The notes: a model not told the origin generated them from the letters alone. Counted from the stretch's first letter, positions 18,048 to 27,151 are shown. The stretch is 64,000 nucleotides of DNA from Roseiarcus sp036489975 (GCA_036489975.1 DASXES010000049.1:67438-131437), one strand, 5' to 3'. Numbers and translations are program-made.

Positions 18048-18901
18048 TGCGCTCCCTCCTGTTCGTCCCCGGCGACTCCCCGCGGAAGGTCGCCAAAGCC
18101 GCCGCGAGCAGCGCGGACGTCGTCATTTTCGATCTCGAGGACGCTGTACGCCCGGACGCGAAGTCCGAGGCGCGATCGATCGTCCGGGCTGCGCTCGAAG
18201 CGCCGCGCGGCGGACCCTTACGTTACGTGCGGGTTAATAGCTTAGGCGCGCCCGGGTGCGACGAGGATCTCGAAGCGGTGCTGCCGCTGCAACCTGACGG
18301 CGTCATGCTGCCCAAGCTGGAGGGGCCGCACGACCTCGTGACCGTCTCGGACAAAATCGAGCGGTTGGAGCCGGCGGACCGCGCCGGGCGCACGAAAATC
18401 ATCGCGGTATGCACCGAGACGCCCGCCGCGACGCTATCGCTTGCAAGCCGCTCATGGGCCCACCCGCGGCTTGCCGGCCTTCTGTGGGGCGGCGAGGATC
18501 TGTCCGTCGCGTTAGGATCGGCGACGAACCGGGACGATGCGGGACTGTACACCGCGCCATTCGCGCTGGCGCGAAGCCTCTGTCTCCTGGCCGCTCGCGC
18601 GGCGGGCGCTACGCCAATCGATGCTGTCTTTACGAATTTCCGCAACGACGCGGGTTTGCGGAACGAAGCCGAAGCGGCCCGACGCGACGGCTTTTCCGCC
18701 AAGGCGGCGATACATCCGGCGCAAATCGAGACGATCAACGCGTGCTTCTCGCCGACCGACGCAGAGCGCGCTTGGGCGCAGCGCGTCATTGAGGCGTTCG
18801 AGAGGGACTCGTCGGGCGCTTTGCAACTTGACGGCGGAATGCTGGATGCTCCGCATCTCGAGCGGGCGCGGCGTATCATGGCGACCGCTCAACGAAAATG
18901 A
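18047..18901 (+). CDS. HpcH/HpaI (CitE-like) acyl-CoA lyase
   Basis: This is a TIM-barrel lyase of the CitE / malyl-CoA / citramalyl-CoA lyase group, 284 residues. Family motifs are LLFVPGDSPRKVAKA, FDLEDAVRPDAK (metal-binding acidic residues), WGGEDLSVALG and KAAIHPAQIETIN. It starts with GTG overlapping the MaoC stop and is the last gene of the operon. It would make the final carbon-carbon cut of the pathway to release a keto acid or glyoxylate and a shorter acyl-CoA. The exact substrate is unknown. Confidence 0.86.
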   Translation: MRSLLFVPGDSPRKVAKAAASSADVVIFDLEDAVRPDAKSEARSIVRAALEAPRGGPLRYVRVNSLGAPGCDEDLEAVLPLQPDGVMLPKLEGPHDLVTVSDKIERLEPADRAGRTKIIAVCTETPAATLSLASRSWAHPRLAGLLWGGEDLSVALGSATNRDDAGLYTAPFALARSLCLLAARAAGATPIDAVFTNFRNDAGLRNEAEAARRDGFSAKAAIHPAQIETINACFSPTDAERAWAQRVIEAFERDSSGALQLDGGMLDAPHLERARRIMATAQRK

Positions 18902-19013
18902 TCGATCGACTAAAGACGCGCCCGGGCTGCCGCCGCGGCCCGCGTCTTCGATGTGGCCTTCCCGCAAGCACCGGTTGCGTCAACGTCTCCACTGACCGAT
19001 CGTCTGCGGACCG

Positions 19014-19100
19014 CGGCCCGAGTTGGAAGGAACTCCTTGTCGATCTGAAAGCGCGGGGCCTTTCGATCGCGCCTAGCATCGCGGTGGGCGGCGGAACGGT
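19014..19100 (+). pseudogene. IS256-family transposase fragment
   Basis: In the gap after the lyase operon, one frame reads SWKELLVDLKARGLSIAPSI followed by AVGGG. This closely matches the core of IS256-family (mutator) transposases, which usually continue with a KLAVGDGALGF-like segment. Only about 29 codons are recognisable, and neither the flanking transposase nor terminal repeats are visible. It is an old insertion remnant; the rest of 18902-19426 shows no other gene and is locally AT-rich around 19220-19330. Confidence 0.6.
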
Positions 19101-19426
19101 CGGACGACAATTTATTGCAGAAAATCAGAAGCGGCGTTAAGCTCGCCCGATGATCGAATCCGCCCCTCGGCAACCGCAAAGCGCTCGACTCCGCCCCCAG
19201 GCGGCTTCATAGCCCAAAGGGCGCGATGAAAATTATCCGCCATCGAAAATCCATCATAACCCATTGATAAATATAGATTCAGACGAGAGAATCCAAGGAA
19301 ATTCAAGGAAATCAAACGCTCCTAAACCGGGGTTCGGCCAGCGAAATGGCCGGACCAAGACAATCCAAACGGCGCAACCGGATCAACGTCGCGGGACCCG
19401 CGCCACGACGGAGCGGGGTTGCACCG

Positions 19427-19804
19427 CTACCGCGCGCGCGTCCAGTCGAACGACTTGCAGATGAGGCCGCCGAGCACACAGCCGGCGGTGACGAGACGAT
19501 CGCCGGAGAGCGTCATCTTGCCGCTGTAATGCTTGCCGTCCTCGGGATTAAACGCGGATCCGGCCCATGAGTTGGGGCCGTTCGGCTTCATGCCGAAGAA
19601 CAGCTCCTGGCCGACCTTGGCCGGGCCGCCCGGGTTCTTCTTCCAGGCGAGAAAGCCGCAGACCGCCTCCCCGCCGCAGGGCGCGAAGCGAATCTTCGCC
19701 GACCCGTCGTCGCGCATCCAGATGCCGGTCACGTCGCCAGCGGCGGCCGCCGCCGGGGCGGCTGCGGTGAGGATCGCCAAAGCGGCGAGCAGAGCGCGTG
19801 TCAT
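19427..19804 (-). CDS. DUF2147-family secreted protein
   Basis: This is a 125-residue exported protein with a clear Sec signal peptide (MTRALLAALAILTAAAPAAA). The mature part is a lipocalin-like DUF2147 domain recognisable by GDVTGIWMRDDGSAKIRFAPCG, FFGMKPNGPNSWAGSAFNPE and GKHYSGKMTLSGDRLVTAGC. Four cysteines could form periplasmic disulfides. The biochemical role of DUF2147 is not known. It is a single gene; the next minus-strand gene ends 56 bases upstream of its start. Confidence 0.85.
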   Translation of the reverse strand: MTRALLAALAILTAAAPAAAAAGDVTGIWMRDDGSAKIRFAPCGGEAVCGFLAWKKNPGGPAKVGQELFFGMKPNGPNSWAGSAFNPEDGKHYSGKMTLSGDRLVTAGCVLGGLICKSFDWTRAR

Positions 19805-19859
19805 GATATCCTCCAGTTCGTCCCGCCGCTTGCGGCTGGCGCATGGGCGGCGGACGGAG

Positions 19860-20495
19860 TCAAGGCGAAGCCTCGAGCGCCTCCGGCCAGAGCGGCCGAT
19901 AGCCGGCTTTCAGCGCAGCGACAGTCGAGGGTGGGGTCAGGACGTCGACGAAGGCGTCGGCGTCGAGCGGCCCCGGCGCTTCATAGCCGGCGAAACTCCA
20001 CGGTAAAAGCCTGCCCGAGCGCACCGCGTGAGCGCGGCGGTCGCGCGAGACCATCGCGCCGTCCGGCAGGTCGCCGAGCCGAGCCCGCCACAGGCGTTTC
20101 GCCCGATTTTCGACCCGCTCGCGGTGTAGCGCCTCGTCCATCGCCCCGACGCCGCTGGGGCTGCCCGGAAAATCGGCAATGAAGGCTTTCGCCGCTTGCC
20201 TCCGGCATTCGAAGCACGGGCGGTGCCCGGCGGCGAGCGCGGTCGGCTCGTCGAGAAAGAAGAGCTCGGTGTAGAACCTGCCCCACACGTCGCGATGACG
20301 GCCCTTGAACGCGCGGACGCAGATGAGCCAGTGCTTGTTTCTCCAGCGGCTCGCGCTCAAGGTCTGGTCGTCGCGGTGGAGGCGCCCGCCCCGATTGCCC
20401 ATGAGCCCGCCGCGCTCGGCCGTCGCGGTGAGTTCGCCGAACGGGTCGATGCGATTCTGCAGCGGTCGGGAAGATCGCGGGACGTCTGGCGGCAT
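19860..20495 (-). CDS. conserved protein of unknown function with a CFECRR motif
   Basis: This is a 211-residue soluble protein with no known domain that I can name. A well-defined block reads RGGRLHRDDQTLSASRWRNK, WLICVRAFKGRHR, FYTELFFLDEPTALAAGHRP and CFECRRQAAKAF. The balanced codon use and the Trp/Cys/His-rich core suggest a real gene; I recall this block from unannotated alphaproteobacterial proteins but cannot verify it. A start at the internal ATG (20402) is possible, since the conserved block begins there. The two cysteines of CFEC might bind metal, though no second pair is close by. Confidence 0.65.
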   Translation of the reverse strand: MPPDVPRSSRPLQNRIDPFGELTATAERGGLMGNRGGRLHRDDQTLSASRWRNKHWLICVRAFKGRHRDVWGRFYTELFFLDEPTALAAGHRPCFECRRQAAKAFIADFPGSPSGVGAMDEALHRERVENRAKRLWRARLGDLPDGAMVSRDRRAHAVRSGRLLPWSFAGYEAPGPLDADAFVDVLTPPSTVAALKAGYRPLWPEALEASP

Positions 20496-20643
20496 AGGTT
20501 GCGTTCCACGCGCGGCGGGTCCCGCTCGCGGACCCTGACGGTTTTGGCGAAACGACGTGGCGCTCGAACTTCGGCCGAATTGCGAATATCGCCGCGTTCG
20601 TCCGCGAGACCGCTTCGACCCCGCCCGAGACGCGCTCAGCCTT

Positions 20644-22170
20644 CTATCGCACTGGCGCGGCCTGGGCGCTCACCTGTGCTTCGCCGACATTGTCCATATT
20701 GTACACATCGTCACGGAAATTGGCGGGTCCCTCGCCGTTCGACCAGCCGGTCAGATAGACCCAGATCACCGGCACGGTCTTCACGAGGTTGATGTCGTAG
20801 CGCGCGCCTTCCTTGATTTTGGCTTGAAGCGCCGCTTTGTCCCAGCCGCCAGCGGGTCCGCCGCCCGTTCCTTCCAACAACCACGCTGCGTAATCGTAAA
20901 CGCCCTGCACTCGCACACAGCCGTGGCTCAGGAACCGGTAGTCGGCCCCGAACAACCCTTTCGAGGGCGTGTCGTGCATATAGACGGCGAGTTTGTTGGG
21001 CATGTTGATGCGGATCGAGCCGAGTGAATTGCCGGCGCCCGAATCCTGCCTGAGCGTGTAATTGGCCGCCCGCTCCGTGCTCCAGTTGATGGCTCGCGGA
21101 TTGATCTCCTTGCCCGAGCCATCGAGAATCCGGATCTTGGCCCGCGCCAGGTAGCCCGGATCCCGCTGCATCCGGGGTATGATTTCCTTCTTGATAATCG
21201 ACGTCGGCACTGTCCAGGTCGGGTTGAGATTGACAGCCTGGATATGGGCGGAAATCTCTGGCGAGGGATGCTCCGGACCGCCGACGATCGCAGCGTAGCG
21301 GTGGACGACCCGGCCGTTTTCGACCGCCTCGACCGAGGTCGAGGGCAGGTTGACCACCACGTACCGGTCATCGAAGGAGAAATTGACGCCCGCAAGGCGA
21401 TTGGCGCTGGAGGCGAGCTCGTTGAAGCGCTCCCGGGCTGGAACGTTAAGCTCTTTCAGCGTCGCGCCGGAGACAGTTCCTGTCTCCCGCAGCCCTAGAT
21501 GCGCCTGGAACCGCTTCACCGCCGCGGCGAGCCCCTTGTCCCACGCAAGACCGCTCGCTTCCCCGGGCTCGAGGTAGCCTTCGATCGCCAGGCGCTTGCG
21601 CAAGCGTGCGACCGCCTGCCCCTTCGCGCCTGGGCCGACCCCGACGAGGTCGGTCGGCCAGCCGCCGGCGTCGACGATCGCCGAATAGCGCTCGGACGCC
21701 TTCGCTGTGGCGAAGAACGTGTCGGGCTGGAGCGTCGGATGAGGATCGTCGCTGAGCGCGGTCTCGCGCGGGGGCACGCGCGGCGCGACTTTCTTCGGCT
21801 TCGGCGCCGCCGCGGCCTGGGCGGGAGGCGGCGAAGTCGTTGCCGGGGAAGCGCCGGTCGACGGGGAAGGGCTGGTGGTCGAATCGGTCGCAGCGGCAGG
21901 CGGGGTCGCCGGCATGAACGGAGTGACGAGGCCTTGAGTCGTGGCCGCAGGTTTCCCCGGAATGGACGGCGGCGCTGAAGCGGTCGTCGCCGCAGGCTGA
22001 TTCGCGGGAATCAATATTGGCGGCGTTGGCGACGTCGCAGCGGCGGGCGGGCTCGCCGGCGTCGAGGAGGTCGCCGCGGCGGGCGGCGTCGCCGCCGTCT
22101 GCGCCAGCGCGCCCGGTCCAAGGAGAGGCAGCCCGACGAGCGCCCCGGCAATCCAAATCCGCAGCATCAT
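20644..22170 (-). CDS. L,D-transpeptidase (YkuD) with peptidoglycan-binding domain
   Basis: This is an exported cell-wall enzyme forming L,D-crosslinks or attaching proteins to peptidoglycan. From ATG 22170 it has a signal peptide (MMLRIWIAGALVGLPLLG), then about 130 residues of Pro/Ala/Thr-rich linker. A PG_binding_1 domain follows (RLRKRLAIEGYLEPG, VKRFQAHLGLRETGTV), and then the YkuD domain with catalytic motif HDTPSKGLFG and SHGCVRVQ. The overall arrangement is that of YcbB/LdtD-like enzymes. Longer in-frame starts up to 22296 would place the signal peptide internally. Confidence 0.88.
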   Translation of the reverse strand: MMLRIWIAGALVGLPLLGPGALAQTAATPPAAATSSTPASPPAAATSPTPPILIPANQPAATTASAPPSIPGKPAATTQGLVTPFMPATPPAAATDSTTSPSPSTGASPATTSPPPAQAAAAPKPKKVAPRVPPRETALSDDPHPTLQPDTFFATAKASERYSAIVDAGGWPTDLVGVGPGAKGQAVARLRKRLAIEGYLEPGEASGLAWDKGLAAAVKRFQAHLGLRETGTVSGATLKELNVPARERFNELASSANRLAGVNFSFDDRYVVVNLPSTSVEAVENGRVVHRYAAIVGGPEHPSPEISAHIQAVNLNPTWTVPTSIIKKEIIPRMQRDPGYLARAKIRILDGSGKEINPRAINWSTERAANYTLRQDSGAGNSLGSIRINMPNKLAVYMHDTPSKGLFGADYRFLSHGCVRVQGVYDYAAWLLEGTGGGPAGGWDKAALQAKIKEGARYDINLVKTVPVIWVYLTGWSNGEGPANFRDDVYNMDNVGEAQVSAQAAPVR

Positions 22171-22320
22171 GCGACAGAACCCGACACCATAAGGACGCGC
22201 CTCATGCGCGGCCCGCATAGTCTTCATTATGACCATTAAGGTTACTAATTTGTCGCCGTCGCCCCAACGTAGCGGCGGACCGGCCTTGTGCGCCATTACG
22301 CCCGGCGAGGCCGAAATGCA

Positions 22321-22342
22321 AAGGCCGCCCGTAGGCGGCCTT
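22321..22342 (-). terminator. hairpin downstream of the small membrane protein gene
   Basis: AAGGCCGCC (22321-22329) and GGCGGCCTT (22334-22342) form a perfect 9-base stem with a CGTA loop. Read on the minus strand the stem is followed by TTTGCATTT. It lies 30 bases past the stop of the gene at 22372-22572 and before the ldt gene. Confidence 0.6.
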
Positions 22343-22371
22343 CGAGAAGCGCAGACGCGCTTGCGGGGCTC

Positions 22372-22572
22372 TCACTCGATGCCGGGAGAAAGCCGGTTGT
22401 TGCGGCCTCGCCGATAGCCGGCGACGCCAAGACCGCACACACAGAGCGCCATCAGCGCCCAGGCGGAGTCGGGAGAGGTATAACTCGCGGCGCCGTAAGG
22501 CAACCCGATCGCCAGCGCGCCATAGCCCGCCGCAACCGCGAAACGACGCGGATTCACTGAGCTGGTGGACAT
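22372..22572 (-). CDS. small membrane protein with a PEP-CTERM-like tail
   Basis: This is a 66-residue protein with two hydrophobic stretches. The C-terminal one, DSAWALMALCVCGLGVAGYR then RGRNN, follows the pattern of PEP-CTERM sorting tails (acidic/Pro motif, hydrophobic helix with GLG.AGYRR, basic end). The PEP tripeptide itself is replaced by SPDS. ATG 22572 has GGGGG upstream. The frame is open for 48 codons upstream without good similarity, in a locally AT-rich stretch that probably holds the promoter. No function can be assigned, and the gene could be a remnant of a longer PEP-CTERM protein. Confidence 0.5.
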   Translation of the reverse strand: MSTSSVNPRRFAVAAGYGALAIGLPYGAASYTSPDSAWALMALCVCGLGVAGYRRGRNNRLSPGIE

Positions 22573-22764
22573 GTAACCCCCAAGTCCAAACGAGACCAGT
22601 GACCCTTGGTTAAGCGTGAACCATGACATGACTGTGGCAAATATTGCAGTTGCGAATAAAATTTTTCGCGCTGCGGCATCCCCCGGCAGGGGCGGGAAAC
22701 CCGCGTTGGCTTTCATCCCACCGATACCAGGCCGCTGTCGCGTCTCGGCTCGTGGTCGGATCGT

Positions 22765-23433
22765 TCAGCCGACGATGAGAATATGCAGCCTTCGGGGCCC
22801 GTGAGCGCCGAGCAGCAGCGTCTGCTCGATATCGGCCGATCGGGAAGGGCCAGTGATAAAATTGAGCGTGCGCGGCGCGCCGCCCTTGCCGTACGTCCCG
22901 CGCAGCTTGGCGAACACGCCCTCGTAATCGGCCTCGACCGCTTCGCGCGGCAGGACGACGATGTGGTTATCGGCGAGAAAGTTGAGGGTCGTCGGGTTGT
23001 CCGGGCCCGAAACGAGCGCGAGCGTGCCGGTCTCGGCGATCCCGGCGAAGGCAGCCGAGACGGCGTTGACGTCGCCGCCGTCCGAGGCCCCATGCAGGAT
23101 ATCGAGCGAGGTCTCGCGCCATGGCATCGCGGCGAGGCGCGGATCGTCGCCCATGCGCAAGGTCGCCGGACAATTGCCTTCTCGTAAATAACGGGCGATT
23201 TCCGCCGGCGCGCCCTCCCATCCGGCGATCTCGACGACGCTCGCCTGCGCGCGCTCCGCCTCGGCCTTGAAAGTCGCGACCCTGCCCGAAACGTCGCCCT
23301 GTCCGCGCTTGGGCACGATTCCGGGCGGGGCCTGCTTGAGGCGCGTTTCGACCTCGAACCGGCGCGTCGCTTCGTCGCCGGTGACGCCGAGCGCGCGTCG
23401 AATGCTGGCCAGGACCGCCGCGCGGGAACTCAT
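22765..23433 (-). CDS. lutC: lactate utilisation protein C (LutC/YkgG family)
   Basis: This is the third subunit of the LutABC L-lactate oxidation complex, 222 residues. The DUF162/LUD domain is seen in GIAETGTLALVSGPDNPTTL and NFLADNHIVVLPREAVEADY. It starts at ATG 23433, overlapping the lutB stop by four bases (ATGA). The complex oxidises lactate to pyruvate with iron-sulfur subunits A and B; C is of less clear biochemical role. Confidence 0.9.
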   Translation of the reverse strand: MSSRAAVLASIRRALGVTGDEATRRFEVETRLKQAPPGIVPKRGQGDVSGRVATFKAEAERAQASVVEIAGWEGAPAEIARYLREGNCPATLRMGDDPRLAAMPWRETSLDILHGASDGGDVNAVSAAFAGIAETGTLALVSGPDNPTTLNFLADNHIVVLPREAVEADYEGVFAKLRGTYGKGGAPRTLNFITGPSRSADIEQTLLLGAHGPRRLHILIVG

Positions 23434-24857
23434 CGAACCGGGCCGCTCCGCGCCCGCCACTGACGCTGGAACGTCGCGCCCTCCGGCGCGGCAAGATCGC
23501 GATAGCGCGTCCAGCCGCCGGCGAAGGGCAGCCAGGAGAAGCGCCCCCTGCCGCGTCCCGCAAGGCGCATGGCGCGGGCGGCGAGGTCCGTCGCCAGGCG
23601 ATAAAGGGCCGGTCGGGCGGCGAAGAACGCCCAGAAGCCGAGGCCGTAGCGCATCGGCGCCGGCGACAGGCGGCGCTCGAACTCGCGCTCCCGCCAATGG
23701 CGCATCATGCCGGGCAGCGGAATGCGCACCGGACAGACCTCTTCGCAGCGGCCGCAGAAGGTCGAGGCGTTCGGCAATTGGCCGCCCTCGGTGACGCCGA
23801 TCAGTGAGGGCGTCAGCACCGCGCCCATCGGCCCGGGATAGACCCAGCCATAAGCGTGTCCACCGACCGCCTGATAGACCGGGCAGTGATTCATGCACGC
23901 GCCGCACCGGATGCAGCGCAGCATGGGCTGGAACTCGCCGCCGAGCATGTTGGAGCGGCCGTTGTCGAGAATCACGACATGATAGGCGCGCGGCCCATCG
24001 GGATCGCCCGGCCGCCGCGGCCCGGTCGACAGCGTCGTATAGACCGAGGCGTCCTGCCCGGTCGCCGAACGCGGCAGCACCCGCAGAAGCTGCGCGGCGT
24101 CTTCCAGCGTGGGGACGATCTTCTCGATCGACGCGATGACGATATGCGCCTCCGGCAGGATTTGGGTGAGATCGCCGTTGCCTTCGTTGGTGACGATGAT
24201 CGAGGTTCCCGTTTCGGCGACAAGAAAATTCGCGCCGGTGACGCCAACGTCCGCGGCCAGAAATTTTGCGCGCAGGATCTGGCGCGCTTCGGCCAGCAAT
24301 TGCTCGGGCTCGGCGAGACTGCGGTCGGTGGGCAGACCGTGGTGGGCCTTGCGAAATTCCCGCTCGACATCTTTGGCGGTGAGATGGATCGCCGGCGCGA
24401 TGATGTGGGATGGACCTTCGCCGCGCAACTGGATGATGTACTCGCCAAGGTCGGTCTCGACCGGCTCGATCCCCGCCGCCTCGAGGGCTTCGTTGAGCCC
24501 GATCTCCTCGGCGATCATCGACTTGCCCTTGGTGACGCTCTTCGCCTCCATCGACTTGCAGAGATCAATGATGATCCTGCGCGCTTCGTCGGCGTCCTGC
24601 GCATAGTGGACTTGGCCGCCGCTCGCGCGGACTTGTCGCTCGTAGGCCTCGAGATAGAGGTCGAGATGAGCGAGCGTATGGTCCTTGATCGCGCGCGCGC
24701 TGTCGCGCAGCGCCTCGAACTCGGGCAGCCGCGCGACCGCGGCGGCGCGACGCGCGACGAAATTGCCGGCGAAGGCGAGCGCGCCCTGCAGGCGCGCATC
24801 GGTCAGCGCCTCGTGCGCGTTCTCCTTGAACCGGGCCGAAGTCGCGACAACGCTCAT
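23430..24857 (-). CDS. lutB: lactate utilisation iron-sulfur protein LutB
   Basis: This protein of 475 residues has an N-terminal LUD domain (EIGLNEALEAAGIEPVETDL, VGVTGANFLVAETGTSIIVT). A ferredoxin-like part follows with two cysteine clusters, CIRCGACMNHCPVY and CGRCEEVCPVRIPLP, each able to hold a 4Fe-4S centre. Typical LutB length is about 470. The start at 24857 overlaps lutA by four bases. It is central to electron transfer from lactate in the LutABC complex. The C-terminal 80 residues are Arg-rich, as in other proteobacterial members. Confidence 0.93.
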   Translation of the reverse strand: MSVVATSARFKENAHEALTDARLQGALAFAGNFVARRAAAVARLPEFEALRDSARAIKDHTLAHLDLYLEAYERQVRASGGQVHYAQDADEARRIIIDLCKSMEAKSVTKGKSMIAEEIGLNEALEAAGIEPVETDLGEYIIQLRGEGPSHIIAPAIHLTAKDVEREFRKAHHGLPTDRSLAEPEQLLAEARQILRAKFLAADVGVTGANFLVAETGTSIIVTNEGNGDLTQILPEAHIVIASIEKIVPTLEDAAQLLRVLPRSATGQDASVYTTLSTGPRRPGDPDGPRAYHVVILDNGRSNMLGGEFQPMLRCIRCGACMNHCPVYQAVGGHAYGWVYPGPMGAVLTPSLIGVTEGGQLPNASTFCGRCEEVCPVRIPLPGMMRHWREREFERRLSPAPMRYGLGFWAFFAARPALYRLATDLAARAMRLAGRGRGRFSWLPFAGGWTRYRDLAAPEGATFQRQWRARSGPVR

Positions 24858-25660
24858 CGGGCCGCCTCGGGCTTGCCTTCGCCGATCGCCGGCCCGTCCG
24901 CCATTCCCGCCAGGATCTCCGCGACATGACGCGCCTTGACCGGCGATCCCGCGCGGCTCAGCTTTCCGGCCATGTTCATGAGACACCCGAGATCGCCGGC
25001 GAGCACAATGTCCGGTTTCGCGCCGCGAATGTCGTCGGCCTTGCGCGCCACTATCGCGTTCGAGAGTTCGCCGTATTTGGTCGCGAACAGGCCGCCGAAG
25101 CCGCAACAGGTTTCCGCGTCCTTGAGCTCGACCAGCGTCAAACCCTCGACCCCGGCCAGAAGCCGCCGCGGCTGCGCTTTCACCCCGAGTTCGCGGAGGC
25201 CAGCGCAGGAATCGTGATAGGCGACCGTTCCGTCATAGCGCGCCGCGACTTTTTTGACGCCCATGACGTCGACCAGGAAGCTGATCAGTTCGTGCGCTTT
25301 TCCCGCGAATCGCTCGGCCCGCTCGGCAAGTTCCGGCTCGCCTGCGAACAGGTCGGGATAATGCTTGATCAGCATGCCGCCGCACGAACCGCTCGGCGCG
25401 ACGACATAGTCGCAGTCTTCGAAGGCGTCGATCGCCTGCCGCGCAAGGCGTTTCGCGGTCGCGCGGTCGCCGGCGTTGTACGCCGGCTGGCCGCAGCAGG
25501 TCTGGCTCGGCACCACCACCTTGCAGCCCGCGTCCTCGAGCAGCTTGACCGCCGCGAAGCCGACGCTCGGCCTGATGATGTCAACGAGGCAGGTGACGAA
25601 CAGGCCGACGCGGGGCTGGGCGTTCCGGGTCGAGCCTGAAGCGTCCGCCGTCGTGTTCAT
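24854..25660 (-). CDS. lutA: lactate utilisation protein LutA (CCG-domain oxidoreductase)
   Basis: This protein of 268 residues has two CCG domains with Cys-Cys-Gly motifs PSQTCCGQPAYNAGD and DAETCCGFGGLF, like the GlpC/heterodisulfide reductase B group. It is the first gene of lutABC and divergent from pncB across 72 bases. A sequence AAGGTGAATG precedes the ATG. No LutR-type GntR regulator is next to the operon. The operon would let the cell use L-lactate as carbon source. Confidence 0.92.
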   Translation of the reverse strand: MNTTADASGSTRNAQPRVGLFVTCLVDIIRPSVGFAAVKLLEDAGCKVVVPSQTCCGQPAYNAGDRATAKRLARQAIDAFEDCDYVVAPSGSCGGMLIKHYPDLFAGEPELAERAERFAGKAHELISFLVDVMGVKKVAARYDGTVAYHDSCAGLRELGVKAQPRRLLAGVEGLTLVELKDAETCCGFGGLFATKYGELSNAIVARKADDIRGAKPDIVLAGDLGCLMNMAGKLSRAGSPVKARHVAEILAGMADGPAIGEGKPEAAR

Positions 25661-25732
25661 TTATTCATTCACCTTGCCCCAAGGGGAGGGCCGCCCTTGT
25701 CGCTCAGCCTCCGTGTCCATTAAGGTCGCATA

Positions 25733-27049
25733 ATGGCCACGGATATCGCAACCCGCGTCTATAACCATACGTTCCGCATCGATCCAGCGGTCCGTACGCT
25801 GCTCGATACGGACTTCTACAAGCTTTTGATGCTCCAGATGATCTGGAAACTGCATCCGAAGCTCCAGGTGACCTTCCAGCTCATCAACCGGACGACGTCG
25901 GTGAGACTCGCGGACATCGTGGACGAGCGCGAGCTCACCGACCAGCTCGATCATGCGCGCACGCTGCGGCTCGCCAAGAACGAGCTGATCTGGCTCGCCG
26001 GCAACACTTTTTACGGCACGCGCCACATCTTCGAGCCCGAGTTCATGGAGTGGCTGGCGACGTTCGAACTGCCGGAGTACGAATTGACCAAGCGCGACGG
26101 GCAATATGAGCTGCGCTTCGCCGGCCCGTGGACCGGGACGACGATGTGGGAGATTCCGGCGCTCGCCATCATCAGCGAGCTTAGAGCCCGCGCGGCGATG
26201 CGCAGCATGAGCCGCTTCGATCTCGACGTCCTCTACGCCCGGGCGAAGGCCAAGCTGTGGTCGAAAGTGGAGCGGCTGCGCATCCTCGAGAAGGAGGCGG
26301 GGCCGGTCAGGGTGTCGGATTTCGGCACCCGCCGGCGGCACGGCTTTCTCTGGCACCGCTGGTGCGTCGAGGCGATGCAGGAAGGGCTTGGGGCGAGCTT
26401 CATCGGCACGTCCAACGTCAAGCACGCGATGGACACTGGGCTTGAGGCGATCGGCACCAACGCGCATGAGCTCCCGATGGTCTATGGCGCGATCGCCGAG
26501 GACGACGAGGCGCTCCTCGAGGCGCCGTACCGGGTGCTCAAGGACTGGGCGAAGATGTATGGCGGCAACCTCCTGGTCGTCCTGCCGGACTGTTTCGGCA
26601 CGACCTCGTTCCTTCGCCAGGCGCCCGACTGGGTGGCGGACTGGAAGGGCGCGCGGCCGGATTCGAAGCCGCCGGTCCCCGCCGCGCGGGAGCTGATCGC
26701 CTGGTGGAAGGAACGCGGCCGCGATCCGCGGGAGAAGCTCGTCGTGCTGTCCGACGCGATGGACGTCGATTCGATCGAAGACTCGGTGCGCGCGCTGAAA
26801 GGTCAGGTCAACCTGTCGTTCGGCTGGGGCACCAATCTCACCAATGATTTCATCGGCTGCGCTCCGGCCGGCGTCGATGGCCAGCTCAAGCCGATCTCGC
26901 TCGTCTGCAAGGTTGTCGAGGCGGACGGCCGCCCGGCGGTCAAGCTCTCGGACAATCCGAGCAAGGTGCTGGGCCTGCCCGGCCAAGTCGAGCGCTATCG
27001 GCGCGTATTTGGGACCGCCGGCATGAAGGCCCTGCCTCTGATGGTGTAG
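25733..27049 (+). CDS. pncB: nicotinate phosphoribosyltransferase
   Basis: This enzyme of NAD salvage converts nicotinate, PRPP and ATP to nicotinate mononucleotide. It is 438 residues, standard for proteobacterial PncB. Landmarks are LLDTDFYKLLMLQMIWKLHP at the start, the histidine region SDFGTRRRHGFLWHRW (autophosphorylation His), IGTSNVKHAMDTGLEAIGTN and LSFGWGTNLTNDFIGCAP near the phosphate site. It is a single gene, divergent from lutA. Confidence 0.95.
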   Translation: MATDIATRVYNHTFRIDPAVRTLLDTDFYKLLMLQMIWKLHPKLQVTFQLINRTTSVRLADIVDERELTDQLDHARTLRLAKNELIWLAGNTFYGTRHIFEPEFMEWLATFELPEYELTKRDGQYELRFAGPWTGTTMWEIPALAIISELRARAAMRSMSRFDLDVLYARAKAKLWSKVERLRILEKEAGPVRVSDFGTRRRHGFLWHRWCVEAMQEGLGASFIGTSNVKHAMDTGLEAIGTNAHELPMVYGAIAEDDEALLEAPYRVLKDWAKMYGGNLLVVLPDCFGTTSFLRQAPDWVADWKGARPDSKPPVPAARELIAWWKERGRDPREKLVVLSDAMDVDSIEDSVRALKGQVNLSFGWGTNLTNDFIGCAPAGVDGQLKPISLVCKVVEADGRPAVKLSDNPSKVLGLPGQVERYRRVFGTAGMKALPLMV

Positions 27050-27151
27050 AGCCCGTCCGACGCGCTCGCCGATTCGATCCCCTCCGGCCGCTCGATCGCC
27101 GAAGCGGGCGGTTGAGAAGGGGATAGAATCGCCAGCAGGAGATTCGCGCCC

